Source: Spirochaetaceae bacterium
Lineage (GTDB): Bacteria; Spirochaetota; Spirochaetia; PWKH01
Reading direction: 5' to 3'
Length of the DNA: 27,126 nucleotides
Assembly: GCA_003557605.1 (NCBI GenBank)
Contig: PWNW01000057.1
Location: forward strand, 1 to 27,126
The position numbers were made by a program, and so were the translations under genes. Positions 16,942-24,608 of this stretch are shown here, one piece after another; position 1 is the first letter of the stretch, and the number at the start of each line of letters is the position of its first letter. Below the pieces are notes generated by a model. It ran no database searches. It saw only the letters and a program-made list of their open reading frames with translations, and had not been told where the DNA came from.

Positions 16942-17989
16942 ATGCATCAAGTTCCTGAAGAAAGGCATCTTCAGCTTCCGACGGATCTGCTTCTCTGATA
17001 ATCTCTCCGTGTCGAAAAAGAAATACCTTATTCCCTACCCCGGTTATTCCCAGATCAGCATGCCGGGCTTCGTCAATGCCGTTTACTGCGCACCCCATGC
17101 AGGCGACGGTAATCGAAGACTTCATGCGGTACAGACGCTGCTCAATCTTAGCTAAAAACCGATGGGTGTCAAATGATGCTCTCCCGCACTTCGGGCATGA
17201 AATGATAGTCACCCCTGAAGGTGCAAGGCCCAGAAGCTTCAATATCTCCTTTGCGGTGATGATCTCCTTTTCCATGGAGTCAGATATGGAAACACGAATG
17301 GTGTCTCCAATTCCCTGTTCAAGAAGTCCAGCCAGCGCATAGGTGCTTTTTACTACCGAGGGTATCAACGGCCCGGCTTCAGTGACACCGATATGCAGGG
17401 GATAATCGAACTGTGCGGAAAATTTCCTGTTTGCCTCCAGGGTGCTTCCGACATCGGAACTCTTTAAGGACACTACTAGGTTTGAAAACCCCTCCTGCTC
17501 AAAGACATTGATGTACTGTTCAGCTGCCTGAAGCATTCCATCCGCCGGATCGGAGTCCTTGAATTCCCTGGGCAGGGAACCGCCGTTAAGTCCCAGGCGA
17601 ACCGCAGCTCCTGAATCTGAAGCTGCATGAATGATCTCCCGTGTTTTCCACATAGCCCCGATGGTGCCGGGATTGATCCTCACCTTAGCTGCACCTGCCT
17701 CTAAAGCCTGCAGGGCATACCGGTAGTTGTAGTGCACATCAGCTGAAACAGGCATGATCTGCTGCTGAACAATACGGCTCAGCAGTGGAATGTCGTCATC
17801 ACCGGCAATGGTGAACCTGATCAGACCGCATCCGTACTCCTTGAGGATGCGCATCCGTCTGTACACATGAGACAGTTCACCGGGCCCGAATGATTCGGGC
17901 CACATGGTCTGAACTGAGACGGGATATTCAGAACCGAAGTACAGATCCCCTGCCTGCACCGTACGGGTTTTTCTTCTCGGAGCGGTCAT
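16934..17989 (-). CDS. ispG: 4-hydroxy-3-methylbut-2-enyl diphosphate synthase IspG (GcpE)
   Basis: IspG is the [4Fe-4S] enzyme of the MEP isoprenoid pathway that converts MEcPP to HMBPP. The protein has 351 residues with the bacterial two-domain layout: a TIM barrel (about 1-255, with VSADVHYNYR, KVRINPGTIG and VRLGLNGGSL) and the cluster domain. Cluster ligands visible are C265 and C268 (SCPKCGR), C300 (CMGC) and E307. Two motifs are unusual: VQTMW where most have VQSMT (residues 26-30), and NGIDEA where most have NGPGEA (303-308). ATG 17989 has GAGGA four nt upstream. A terminator ends only 12 nt before the start, so expression depends on read-through or on a promoter nested in the hairpin. 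Confidence 0.96.
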   Translation of the reverse strand: MTAPRRKTRTVQAGDLYFGSEYPVSVQTMWPESFGPGELSHVYRRMRILKEYGCGLIRFTIAGDDDIPLLSRIVQQQIMPVSADVHYNYRYALQALEAGAAKVRINPGTIGAMWKTREIIHAASDSGAAVRLGLNGGSLPREFKDSDPADGMLQAAEQYINVFEQEGFSNLVVSLKSSDVGSTLEANRKFSAQFDYPLHIGVTEAGPLIPSVVKSTYALAGLLEQGIGDTIRVSISDSMEKEIITAKEILKLLGLAPSGVTIISCPKCGRASFDTHRFLAKIEQRLYRMKSSITVACMGCAVNGIDEARHADLGITGVGNKVFLFRHGEIIREADPSEAEDAFLQELDAYE

Positions 17990-18001
17990 ACATCCTCACA
18001 C

Positions 18002-18034
18002 AAAAAAGGCCGTATCGTAAAGATACAACCTTTT
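18002..18034 (-). terminator. Intrinsic terminator after the V-ATPase operon
   Basis: On the minus strand 18034-18022 pairs with 18016-18004 to form a 13 bp stem (AAAAGG, two U-G wobbles, GTATC) around the loop TTTAC, and the 3' arm runs into six T (18002-18007). It lies 24 nt after the atpK stop codon and 12 nt before the ispG start codon. Confidence 0.85.
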
Positions 18035-18048
18035 GCCGATCACATCAA
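18020..18048 (-). promoter_or_regulatory. Possible ispG promoter nested in the terminator
   Basis: The minus strand has TTGATG (18043-18048), a 17 nt spacer and TATCTT (18020-18025), each four of six to consensus. The predicted start near 18013 lies in the 3' arm of the hairpin, so such a transcript would lack the 5' arm and could not form the terminator. Chance is possible. Confidence 0.35.
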
Positions 18049-18058
18049 CAGTTGTTCA

Positions 18059-18493
18059 CTACTGAAGAGTCAGCATCAGGAAGACCATGACAAACAGTGC
18101 TACGGTCTCAACAATACCGATTACAATAAAATAGTTTGCCGTACCTTTTCCCGTTGCGCCAAGTGCATCGGAGGCCGCAGCTGCAGTTTTTCCCTGCATC
18201 AGTGCTGAAGCTCCCATGGCAAGACCCCCGAACAGTCCTGCTCCGAGAAGCACCATGCTGTCAACTCCGTTCTCAGCAGCGGTGCGGATGAAATTCATCA
18301 GCAGATATCCGTAGATTGTCTGAGTCAGGGGAGCACCGGAAAATGCCACCATCATGAAGGGTGCTGTGGAATCATTGAGAAATCGCTTCTTCCAGGCGCC
18401 AACCGCCGACTGTGCGGCAATTCCTGAACCGAAGGCCGATCCCATAGCCGCAAAACAGAGGGCTGCTGCGGGTCCTAATAAACCAATGTTCAT
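18059..18493 (-). CDS. atpK: V-type ATPase proteolipid subunit K
   Basis: This subunit forms the membrane ring that carries ions. The protein has 144 residues with four membrane helices, i.e. a duplicated hairpin: about 4-28, 46-70, 79-103 and 120-143. The second hairpin carries the ion-binding E129 (GIVETVALF) in TM4. The equivalent site in TM2 has Q58 in LTQTIYGY instead of a Glu. T57, Q58, Y61 and E129 match the positions of T64, Q65, Y68 and E139 that hold sodium in Enterococcus hirae NtpK, so sodium coupling is possible. ATG 18493 has AAGGAG six nt upstream. It is the last gene of the operon, 21 nt after atpI, and is followed by a terminator. Confidence 0.96.
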   Translation of the reverse strand: MNIGLLGPAAALCFAAMGSAFGSGIAAQSAVGAWKKRFLNDSTAPFMMVAFSGAPLTQTIYGYLLMNFIRTAAENGVDSMVLLGAGLFGGLAMGASALMQGKTAAAASDALGATGKGTANYFIVIGIVETVALFVMVFLMLTLQ

Positions 18494-18514
18494 ATTCTTC
18501 TCCTTATGCAGTTT

Positions 18515-20335
18515 CTATGTGTTATCAGAAATATCCTGCTCCCGAAAGGGAGCGTATGAAAACCCCGTCCACTCCATACCGAGCTGTCCGGAAAATTCAA
18601 GCATATTCAGTCTGATGCCGTGCACAAACACCGACAGCAGGGCCATTACAATATTCAGTCCATGTCCAATGAGCAGCACCAGTAGGGCTGCTGGAATCAG
18701 AACCCCGCTGAACAGCGGCTGAGCCATGGAGTTAAAGCTCGAAGAGATGGCTACAGAAGCCATTCCAACAGCAAACAGTCTGATATATGAAATGATGTTG
18801 GAGAATGTGCTGATAGAATCGAGAAACGTAGTGAACAGTCCTCCGACCCCACGAAGAAGTCCCTTGAGGAAGCTCGTATCCTCCTGCTGGGCATTGAAAA
18901 GAATAATCAGCACAAATCCGACAGCAACAGCTGCGACTGACCATACAGGAAGATCAAAACCGAGCACCAGATTCAGTACCAGGAAATAGAGGCCGATGAT
19001 CATTACAAGCCAGCCGATGTGGGAATAGGATGAAAGCATCGGAAAGTCCCGTTTGAAATTCATCAGACAGGCAATGCTGAGCTGCACGGTCCCAATGATA
19101 AAGCAGAGGTACATGACATTGCGCTGGGTAATATAAGTCTCCACGCCTGCAACAGACGGAAAGGAGGCAAGCCCAGGGACCATCAAGGCCTGGAATACTC
19201 CCCATGATGCAATGGTTTCGCTTCCAAACCAGGTACCTGTCAATGCTCCCCAGAGGATCGTGGTCCCGCTGAGCAGATAGATCAGGCCAGCAAGCCTGGT
19301 TACCTTCCCTGCTCTTCTGTGAAGCAGCACTGCACCGGCAAGGAACAGCACTCCGTACCCGGCATCTCCGATGATCATCGGTACAAAAACAGCGAAAAAT
19401 ATCAGAAACAGTCCGCTTATGTCGTATTCCCGGTATCCGGGAACTGTTCCCAGCACGGAAAAAATTGGTTCTATGAGCCGGACAAAGGGACGGTTTTTCA
19501 TTTTTGTGGGCACCGGTTCCTCCGGTGAGGGATCATTGATTATCAGAGCCCAAGCATGCTTTCGGGCAGCTTCTGTGATTCGTGGAGTTTCATCTTCAGG
19601 AATAAATCCTGTAAACCACCTGATGCTTCCTGCTTCCTCAAGACCGTTTTTCACTTCCTCAAATTCAAGGTCAGCAGTCATCTCCAGCACGCTCTTCTTC
19701 AGCAGTTCTGCTGCATCAGCAGCGGTATGGAAATGGTGATGTATGATGGATATCTTCTGATCAATTAACTTCCGCTCTTCTTTAATATCCCTTAAGCCAA
19801 GTTCAGGTAAAGCAGTATGTTCAAAGGGGAGATCCTGCTTCCTGTCTCTCTGCACCACCATGATGCGGCGGTGTGTCTTTTCCTTCTTCAACGTAATATA
19901 ATGAAGGTCATGGAGAAGCGAATCCTCCTTCACCTTGGCAAAGCTTATAAACAGGCCGGAGTCGGAGAGATTCTGTACATCCTTGGGATTAAAATCCCCC
20001 CACTGTTCAAAAAACCGTTCCATGGCCCCCAGAGCTCTCAGCCGGTCATGCAGGTCCGATATCTCGTCATCAAGCTCAATGATCCGGTCAGTCAGTTCCT
20101 CAAGGCTCTGGTACACAGGTACAGATTCATCCGAACCGTGATGGGGTGCGGCATTTTCAAGTATTGTTCTTACCCGATCGTACCGGTGGATCTTCTCCAG
20201 CAGCAGAGCCGTCTGCTCCGATTCCTTCTTTGGGGTCATGATATGCATCAGACCAAGGTTTCTGAGGGTCTTCAGGGCAGCATCTCGGTCCTTGTCCCTG
20301 ATGCAAATATGTACCTTCTTCATACGTACAATCAT
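18515..20335 (-). CDS. atpI: V-type ATPase subunit I
   Basis: Subunit I (homologue of eukaryotic subunit a) holds the ring and provides the ion half-channels. The protein has 606 residues: a soluble N-terminal half (1 to about 300) with coiled-coil character, then about seven or eight membrane helices. FFAVFVPMIIGDAGYGVLF and the C-terminal VHGIRLNMLEFSGQLG are family hallmarks. The conserved channel arginine is R575, near the C-terminus, followed by the usual FxPF-like end (FSYAPF). ATG 20335 has AAAGGTG about 8 nt upstream and lies 2 nt after the atpD stop. The N-terminus MKKVHICIRDKD is typical, and a start at M5 is an alternative. Confidence 0.96.
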   Translation of the reverse strand: MIVRMKKVHICIRDKDRDAALKTLRNLGLMHIMTPKKESEQTALLLEKIHRYDRVRTILENAAPHHGSDESVPVYQSLEELTDRIIELDDEISDLHDRLRALGAMERFFEQWGDFNPKDVQNLSDSGLFISFAKVKEDSLLHDLHYITLKKEKTHRRIMVVQRDRKQDLPFEHTALPELGLRDIKEERKLIDQKISIIHHHFHTAADAAELLKKSVLEMTADLEFEEVKNGLEEAGSIRWFTGFIPEDETPRITEAARKHAWALIINDPSPEEPVPTKMKNRPFVRLIEPIFSVLGTVPGYREYDISGLFLIFFAVFVPMIIGDAGYGVLFLAGAVLLHRRAGKVTRLAGLIYLLSGTTILWGALTGTWFGSETIASWGVFQALMVPGLASFPSVAGVETYITQRNVMYLCFIIGTVQLSIACLMNFKRDFPMLSSYSHIGWLVMIIGLYFLVLNLVLGFDLPVWSVAAVAVGFVLIILFNAQQEDTSFLKGLLRGVGGLFTTFLDSISTFSNIISYIRLFAVGMASVAISSSFNSMAQPLFSGVLIPAALLVLLIGHGLNIVMALLSVFVHGIRLNMLEFSGQLGMEWTGFSYAPFREQDISDNT

Positions 20336-20337
20336 GG

Positions 20338-20952
20338 CTATGACACCTTTACAAGTTTATTTTTGGCTATCTTGCCGCGGACTACTTCAGCGGTCTGCTG
20401 ATCACCGAGATAAATCTGGATCATCCTGATGTTCCTCTGGGCTTCTGGAATTTTCACCTTCTCAAACAGGTTTACCCGCTGACTGGTGGTGCGAAGCTCA
20501 CGCTGGAGCAGTGCAATTTGCTGTTCAAGTATGGAGATCTTCGCATCATATTCAGCAAGCTGCTTCAGAATCTCCAGCGCCCGGTCAACCCACATCGGGT
20601 ATTCCAGCAGATCGTATTCAACATCTTTAAATGTTATACCTGAAAACACAGGAATTGACACACCTGCTATATTTCCCCGTTCACGGTCAACATTTGAGAT
20701 GACAATCAGGTCCTCAACTTTTCCCTTCTTCGGAAAGGTGCGGTTTTCCCCGAATACAGCGATCCACTCTTCCAAGCGTTCCCGCAGCTGTTTCTGCTCA
20801 TGCATGAGCTTTCTCATGTCCTGTTCAACTTTACGTATCACCATCTGCAGCTGCTGCTTCTTTAACTGCAGGGTTGGAAGATAGCGTTTGAACCGTTTCA
20901 GCTCATCCTTCTGCTTCTTCAGCTCATTTTTCGTCAGCCGTATCTTTGCCAT
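20338..20952 (-). CDS. atpD: V-type ATPase subunit D (central stalk)
   Basis: Subunit D is the coiled-coil rotor shaft in the centre of the A3B3 head. The protein has 204 residues from ATG 20952, starting MAKIRLTKNELKKQKDEL, which is the classic family N-terminus. Long helices at the N-terminus (about 5-65) and C-terminus (about 120-185) form the coiled coil. GAGGA at 20961-20965, 8 nt upstream, fits this ATG, while the ATG three codons earlier (20961) overlaps that ribosome binding site and is disfavoured. The start overlaps atpB by 29 nt. Subunit F, the usual stalk partner of D, has no recognisable gene in this operon. Confidence 0.95.
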   Translation of the reverse strand: MAKIRLTKNELKKQKDELKRFKRYLPTLQLKKQQLQMVIRKVEQDMRKLMHEQKQLRERLEEWIAVFGENRTFPKKGKVEDLIVISNVDRERGNIAGVSIPVFSGITFKDVEYDLLEYPMWVDRALEILKQLAEYDAKISILEQQIALLQRELRTTSQRVNLFEKVKIPEAQRNIRMIQIYLGDQQTAEVVRGKIAKNKLVKVS

Positions 20953-22252
20953 ATGCAGCATCCTCAGGCCAGTGTTTATTCACCAGTCCGCTTCGTAAGC
21001 CCGTCTCATCCTTCTCAAAGCACTGAGACAGTATTTCCCATCCCAGATCAAGGGCCTGCTCCAAGGGAATGTTCACAGACAGATCCATCATCTTCTCTTC
21101 AAAGAGCTCTCCGTAGGAAAGAAGTTTCTTATCCCAGTCGGACATTCTAAACCCCATGGACTTTTTCTCAAGGGATTCCTTATATGAAGCATACAGCTTG
21201 ATCATGCCGTCCATCAAAGCACGGTGGTCATCACGGGTCTTGTCGTTCACCTGCTGCTTAAGTCGAGAAAGAGATCCAAAGGGTTCAATCCGTCCGTTTT
21301 TCAGATAGTACTGCCCTTCGGTAATATACCCCGTATTGTCCGGCACCGGATGGGTCACATCATCTCCCGGCATGGTAGTAACCGCCAGAATCGTTACCGA
21401 ACCTGCCTCATCAAAATCAACAGCCTTTTCATACCGTGAAGCCAGCTGACTGTACAGGTCTCCGGGATATCCCCGGTTTGAAGGAACCTGCTCCATGGTT
21501 ATGGCAATCTCCTTCATGGCATCAGCAAAGTTGGTCATATCCGTCAGAAGCACCAGCACCTTTTTTCCCTGCAGGGCAAACTGCTCAGCCACTGCAAGTG
21601 ATACATCAGGTACAAGCAAGCCCTCAACCGTCGGATCGGAGGCGGTATGGACGAAGAAGATCGTCCTGCTCATAGCACCGCCCTCCTCAAGAGTTTCCCG
21701 GAAATAGAGATAATCATCATACTTCAGTCCGATTCCTCCGAGAATGATCAGATCAACTTCAGCCTGCAGGGCAATCCGTGCAAGTAGGGGGTTATAGGGT
21801 TCCCCTGATACGGAGAAGATCGGCAGTTTCTGGGACTCCACAAGAGAGTTGAAGACATCGATCATAGGAATACCGGTGCGGATCATGTTTTTCGGGATGA
21901 TGCGCTTAGCAGGATTCACCGAAGGTCCTCCGATGTCGATCATGTTTTCCTTCAGCTCCGGTCCGTTGTCACGGGGCCGTCCGCTTCCGTCGAAAATTCT
22001 TCCCAGGAGATTGTCGCTGAAGGAAACCTGCATCGGCTTTCCCAGGAATCTCACCTCATCACCCGTGGAAACTCCCCGTGCTCCGGCAAATACCTGAAGG
22101 GAAACTTGATCATGCTTCAGCCTAATGACATTTGCAAGGGAGCTTCCGTATACTGAATTCACTACGGCTAGATCTCCGTTCTTGATTCCCTCGGCCCGGA
22201 CGGTAATAACGTTTCCGGAAATTGACTCGATTCGTGTATATACTTTCCGCAT
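20924..22252 (-). CDS. atpB: V-type ATPase subunit B (non-catalytic head)
   Basis: Subunit B alternates with A in the A3B3 head. The protein has 442 residues, somewhat short for the family. The N-terminal beta barrel (about 1-70) is followed by the nucleotide-like domain, where the Walker A is degenerate (FSVSGEPYNPLLARIALQ, about 146-163), as expected for a non-catalytic subunit. LLVPDVSLAVAEQFAL, LVLLTDMTNFADAMKEIA and the segment VPSNRGYPGDLYSQLASRYE (about 257-276) are conserved B-subunit blocks. The C-terminal helical domain follows. It lies 13 nt after atpA. Confidence 0.97.
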   Translation of the reverse strand: MRKVYTRIESISGNVITVRAEGIKNGDLAVVNSVYGSSLANVIRLKHDQVSLQVFAGARGVSTGDEVRFLGKPMQVSFSDNLLGRIFDGSGRPRDNGPELKENMIDIGGPSVNPAKRIIPKNMIRTGIPMIDVFNSLVESQKLPIFSVSGEPYNPLLARIALQAEVDLIILGGIGLKYDDYLYFRETLEEGGAMSRTIFFVHTASDPTVEGLLVPDVSLAVAEQFALQGKKVLVLLTDMTNFADAMKEIAITMEQVPSNRGYPGDLYSQLASRYEKAVDFDEAGSVTILAVTTMPGDDVTHPVPDNTGYITEGQYYLKNGRIEPFGSLSRLKQQVNDKTRDDHRALMDGMIKLYASYKESLEKKSMGFRMSDWDKKLLSYGELFEEKMMDLSVNIPLEQALDLGWEILSQCFEKDETGLRSGLVNKHWPEDAAYGKDTADEK

Positions 22253-22265
22253 AGCTCAACCTGCC

Positions 22266-24035
22266 TTACGCTTCTGTTCTCAGTGACTTGATGTGGGAAT
22301 CATAGGATATCCACTTCTGCTTGAATTTCTCTTCAATACTCTGCTCAATTTCCTGGAAGGAGTCGGAATCCCAGGCAGCCCCGTTCCAGTCAATGTAAAG
22401 CTGCCGCAGCTGATTAAAGAAATGCCTGGCATCTTCCTTGCTTTCCACTTCAAACTCTGAAGCGGCAATTTTGAAGAGCCGGTCAAATACATACTGCTGA
22501 CGCTCAATGGATACAGCTCCGTCTACAGGATCAAAGGAGTTCTGCTGCAGATAGACGGAATCAATAAAATCTGATTTCAGGTAAATCACATAGTCTTCGT
22601 TACTGGTTCCCTCTTCTCCCACCACCTTCATCATCTGATTAACTTCCTCTCCCCGGAACAGAAGATCGGTTACATAAGCCACCTTCGGCTTTTCAATCAC
22701 TCCTTCATACTTAGACCAGCTCTCTAAAGGATGTATGGCCGGGTATTTTCGAGCATCGGAGCGTTCACGGGAAAGACCGTGGAATGCTCCTACAACTTTC
22801 AAAGTAGCCTGGGTAACCGGTTCCTCAAAGTTTCCTCCCGCAGGGCTTACGGTGCCTCCGATGGTTACTGAACCAAGGCTGCCGTCATTGAGTCTCACCA
22901 CACCTGCACGTTCATAAAAACTGGCAATCACCGATTCAAGATAGGCCGGGAAAGCCTCTTCTCCAGGGATTTCCTCAAGTCTTCCGGACATCTCACGCAT
23001 CGCCTGCGCCCACCGTGATGTGGAGTCCGCAAGAAGCAGTACATGAAGCCCCATCTGGCGGTAATACTCAGCCAGGGTCACGGCGGTGTATACTGAAGCT
23101 TCCCTGGCTGCTACGGGCATGGAACTGGTATTGCAGATGATGATGGTACGTTCCATCAATGATTTACCTGTTCTCGGGTCGGTAAGTTCGGGGAATTCCT
23201 TCAAAGTCTCAACAACTTCTCCTGCACGTTCACCGCAGGCGGCAATAATAACAATATCAACCTCAGCATGGCGGCTGGTTATCTGCTGCAGCACCGTCTT
23301 GCCTGCACCAAATGGTCCTGGTATGCAGTATGTACCTCCTCGGGCTACCGGAAGAAGGGTATCAATAAGACGAACTTTGGTGATCATCGGTTTATCGGGC
23401 TTCAGCCGTTCAGCATAGGTTTTCACTGCCCGCTTTACCGGCCACTCAAAACTCATGGAAAGATCATAGGTCCTGCCTTTTGTATTTGAAATGGTGCAGA
23501 CTGTTTCAGAAATGGTAAAGGAACCTTCTTCAGTAATGGACGAAACAGTATACTCATCTTCGGGAAGATAAAAGGGAACCATAATACGGTGATCAAAAAT
23601 TCCTTCCTTTACCGTGCCGACGGCATCGGATACCCTTACGGAGTCTCCTTTCTTCACCGCTGGTGAAAACTTCCATTTCTTCGTTCCGTCAAGGGCATCA
23701 AGGTAGATACCCCGCTGAAGAAAGAATCCGCACTGCTCCGCCAGTTCAGGAAGGGGATTCTGCAGGCCGTCATACACCTGTCCGAGAAGCCCCGGACCGA
23801 GGGTGACGCTGAGCATCTCACCGGTAAATTCAACCGAATCTCCGACAGAAACTCCCTGGGTCATCTCAAAGACCTGCAGCTCAGCAGTTGTTCCGCTGAT
23901 CCTGATGATCTCAGACTTCAGTCTGGTATCACCTACAATAACATACCCGACTTCGTTCATCGCGATGGTCCCGTCAACCTCGACAGTCACCATGTTTCCC
24001 GTAATACCGATTACCTTTCCTGCTGCTTTATCCAT
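22266..24035 (-). CDS. atpA: V-type ATPase subunit A (catalytic)
   Basis: This is the catalytic ATP-binding subunit. The protein has 589 residues, the normal size, with an N-terminal barrel (about 1-70), the non-homologous region typical of V/A-type A subunits (about 115-200), the P-loop GPFGAGKT (240-247) and the catalytic glutamate E269 in AACGERAGEV. LLLADSTSRWAQAMRE and EIPGEEAFPAYL follow, as in the family. ATG 24035 has GGAGAG about 9 nt upstream. It lies 33 nt after the DUF2764 gene. Whether the complex makes or uses ATP cannot be told from sequence. Confidence 0.98.
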   Translation of the reverse strand: MDKAAGKVIGITGNMVTVEVDGTIAMNEVGYVIVGDTRLKSEIIRISGTTAELQVFEMTQGVSVGDSVEFTGEMLSVTLGPGLLGQVYDGLQNPLPELAEQCGFFLQRGIYLDALDGTKKWKFSPAVKKGDSVRVSDAVGTVKEGIFDHRIMVPFYLPEDEYTVSSITEEGSFTISETVCTISNTKGRTYDLSMSFEWPVKRAVKTYAERLKPDKPMITKVRLIDTLLPVARGGTYCIPGPFGAGKTVLQQITSRHAEVDIVIIAACGERAGEVVETLKEFPELTDPRTGKSLMERTIIICNTSSMPVAAREASVYTAVTLAEYYRQMGLHVLLLADSTSRWAQAMREMSGRLEEIPGEEAFPAYLESVIASFYERAGVVRLNDGSLGSVTIGGTVSPAGGNFEEPVTQATLKVVGAFHGLSRERSDARKYPAIHPLESWSKYEGVIEKPKVAYVTDLLFRGEEVNQMMKVVGEEGTSNEDYVIYLKSDFIDSVYLQQNSFDPVDGAVSIERQQYVFDRLFKIAASEFEVESKEDARHFFNQLRQLYIDWNGAAWDSDSFQEIEQSIEEKFKQKWISYDSHIKSLRTEA

Positions 24036-24068
24036 ATGTTTTTTCTCTCCAGAATAATTCTCTCGAGT

Positions 24069-24596
24069 CTACAATTCCTCTATCCGTGACTGTACATGGG
24101 AAAAAACTGATTTGAACTGATCTTTTCCCGCCTGCTGTTCAAACTGTGCATATCTGTGAAGGATGCGAAGCTTCAGCAGATACAGAATCAGTTTCGTCTC
24201 ATCAAACAGATGTCCAGGTTCAAGCGACTCAGCCAGGTCCCACTGCACCGAAAGAAGCTCCTTTTCCGCCTCAAGGGGGGAAGATACTGCCAGAAGATGT
24301 CTTGCAGCTTCGCGGATATCCCTTCCTCCATGCCTTGTGGGTTCATGGGGTCTGTCCAGCCGTTCTGCCCGCTGATACGCTAACTCATGATTCAGGTCGT
24401 CGGCATACTGGTTCCATGTGTCAAGTACAGGATGGGAAATGTCCTCACTGCCCTCGGCTATTGCCTTGAGAACAGCGGTATGCACATGTGACACTTCGGT
24501 TGTACAGTGAGAAAAGAACTCTTCAACAGTCAGAGGAGGAGGACTGAACAGCTGCAGCTCCGGCAGTGAAGAAACCGTAAAATAGTATCTCGCCAC
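24069..24596 (-). CDS. V-ATPase operon DUF2764-type protein (possible subunit C equivalent)
   Basis: The protein has 175 residues, mostly helical, from GTG 24596. Position between atpE and atpA and the N-terminus ARYYFTVSSLPEL fit the DUF2764 family, which I know only as a constant partner of this ATPase type in spirochaetes and Bacteroidetes. Later features are PLTVEEFFSHC (about 21-31), LDTWNQYADDLNHELAYQRAE (around 56-77, cited in parts) and the C-terminal SPLEAEK, VQWDLAESLEPGHLFDETK and LILYLLKLRIL. The operon has no recognisable subunit C/AC39, F or G gene, so this protein may fill one of these stalk roles. The GTG start is chosen because AAGGAG lies 6 nt upstream; a longer 204-residue reading overlaps atpE and lacks a ribosome binding site. 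No catalytic motif is visible. Confidence 0.85.
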   Translation of the reverse strand: MARYYFTVSSLPELQLFSPPPLTVEEFFSHCTTEVSHVHTAVLKAIAEGSEDISHPVLDTWNQYADDLNHELAYQRAERLDRPHEPTRHGGRDIREAARHLLAVSSPLEAEKELLSVQWDLAESLEPGHLFDETKLILYLLKLRILHRYAQFEQQAGKDQFKSVFSHVQSRIEEL

Positions 24597-24602
24597 AGGG
24601 TG

Positions 24603-24608
24603 CTCCTT
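24603..24608 (-). promoter_or_regulatory. Shine-Dalgarno deciding the DUF2764-gene GTG start
   Basis: The minus strand reads AAGGAG here, 6 nt before GTG at 24594-24596. It overlaps the TAA stop of atpE (24607-24609), pointing to coupled translation of the two genes. Confidence 0.8.

Noticed and set aside
16942..16968. Longer uvrA starts at 16947 and 16968
   Set aside because: They add residues not found in UvrA; the family start MSKK fits ATG 16941.
19817..20401. Plus-strand open frame of 194 codons
   Set aside because: It is antisense to atpI and atpD, with no ribosome binding site or recognisable domain.
24040..24068. Small palindrome AGAATTATTCT before the atpA ribosome binding site
   Set aside because: The stem is only 4 bp, AT-rich and without a T run, so I do not call it a terminator or regulator.
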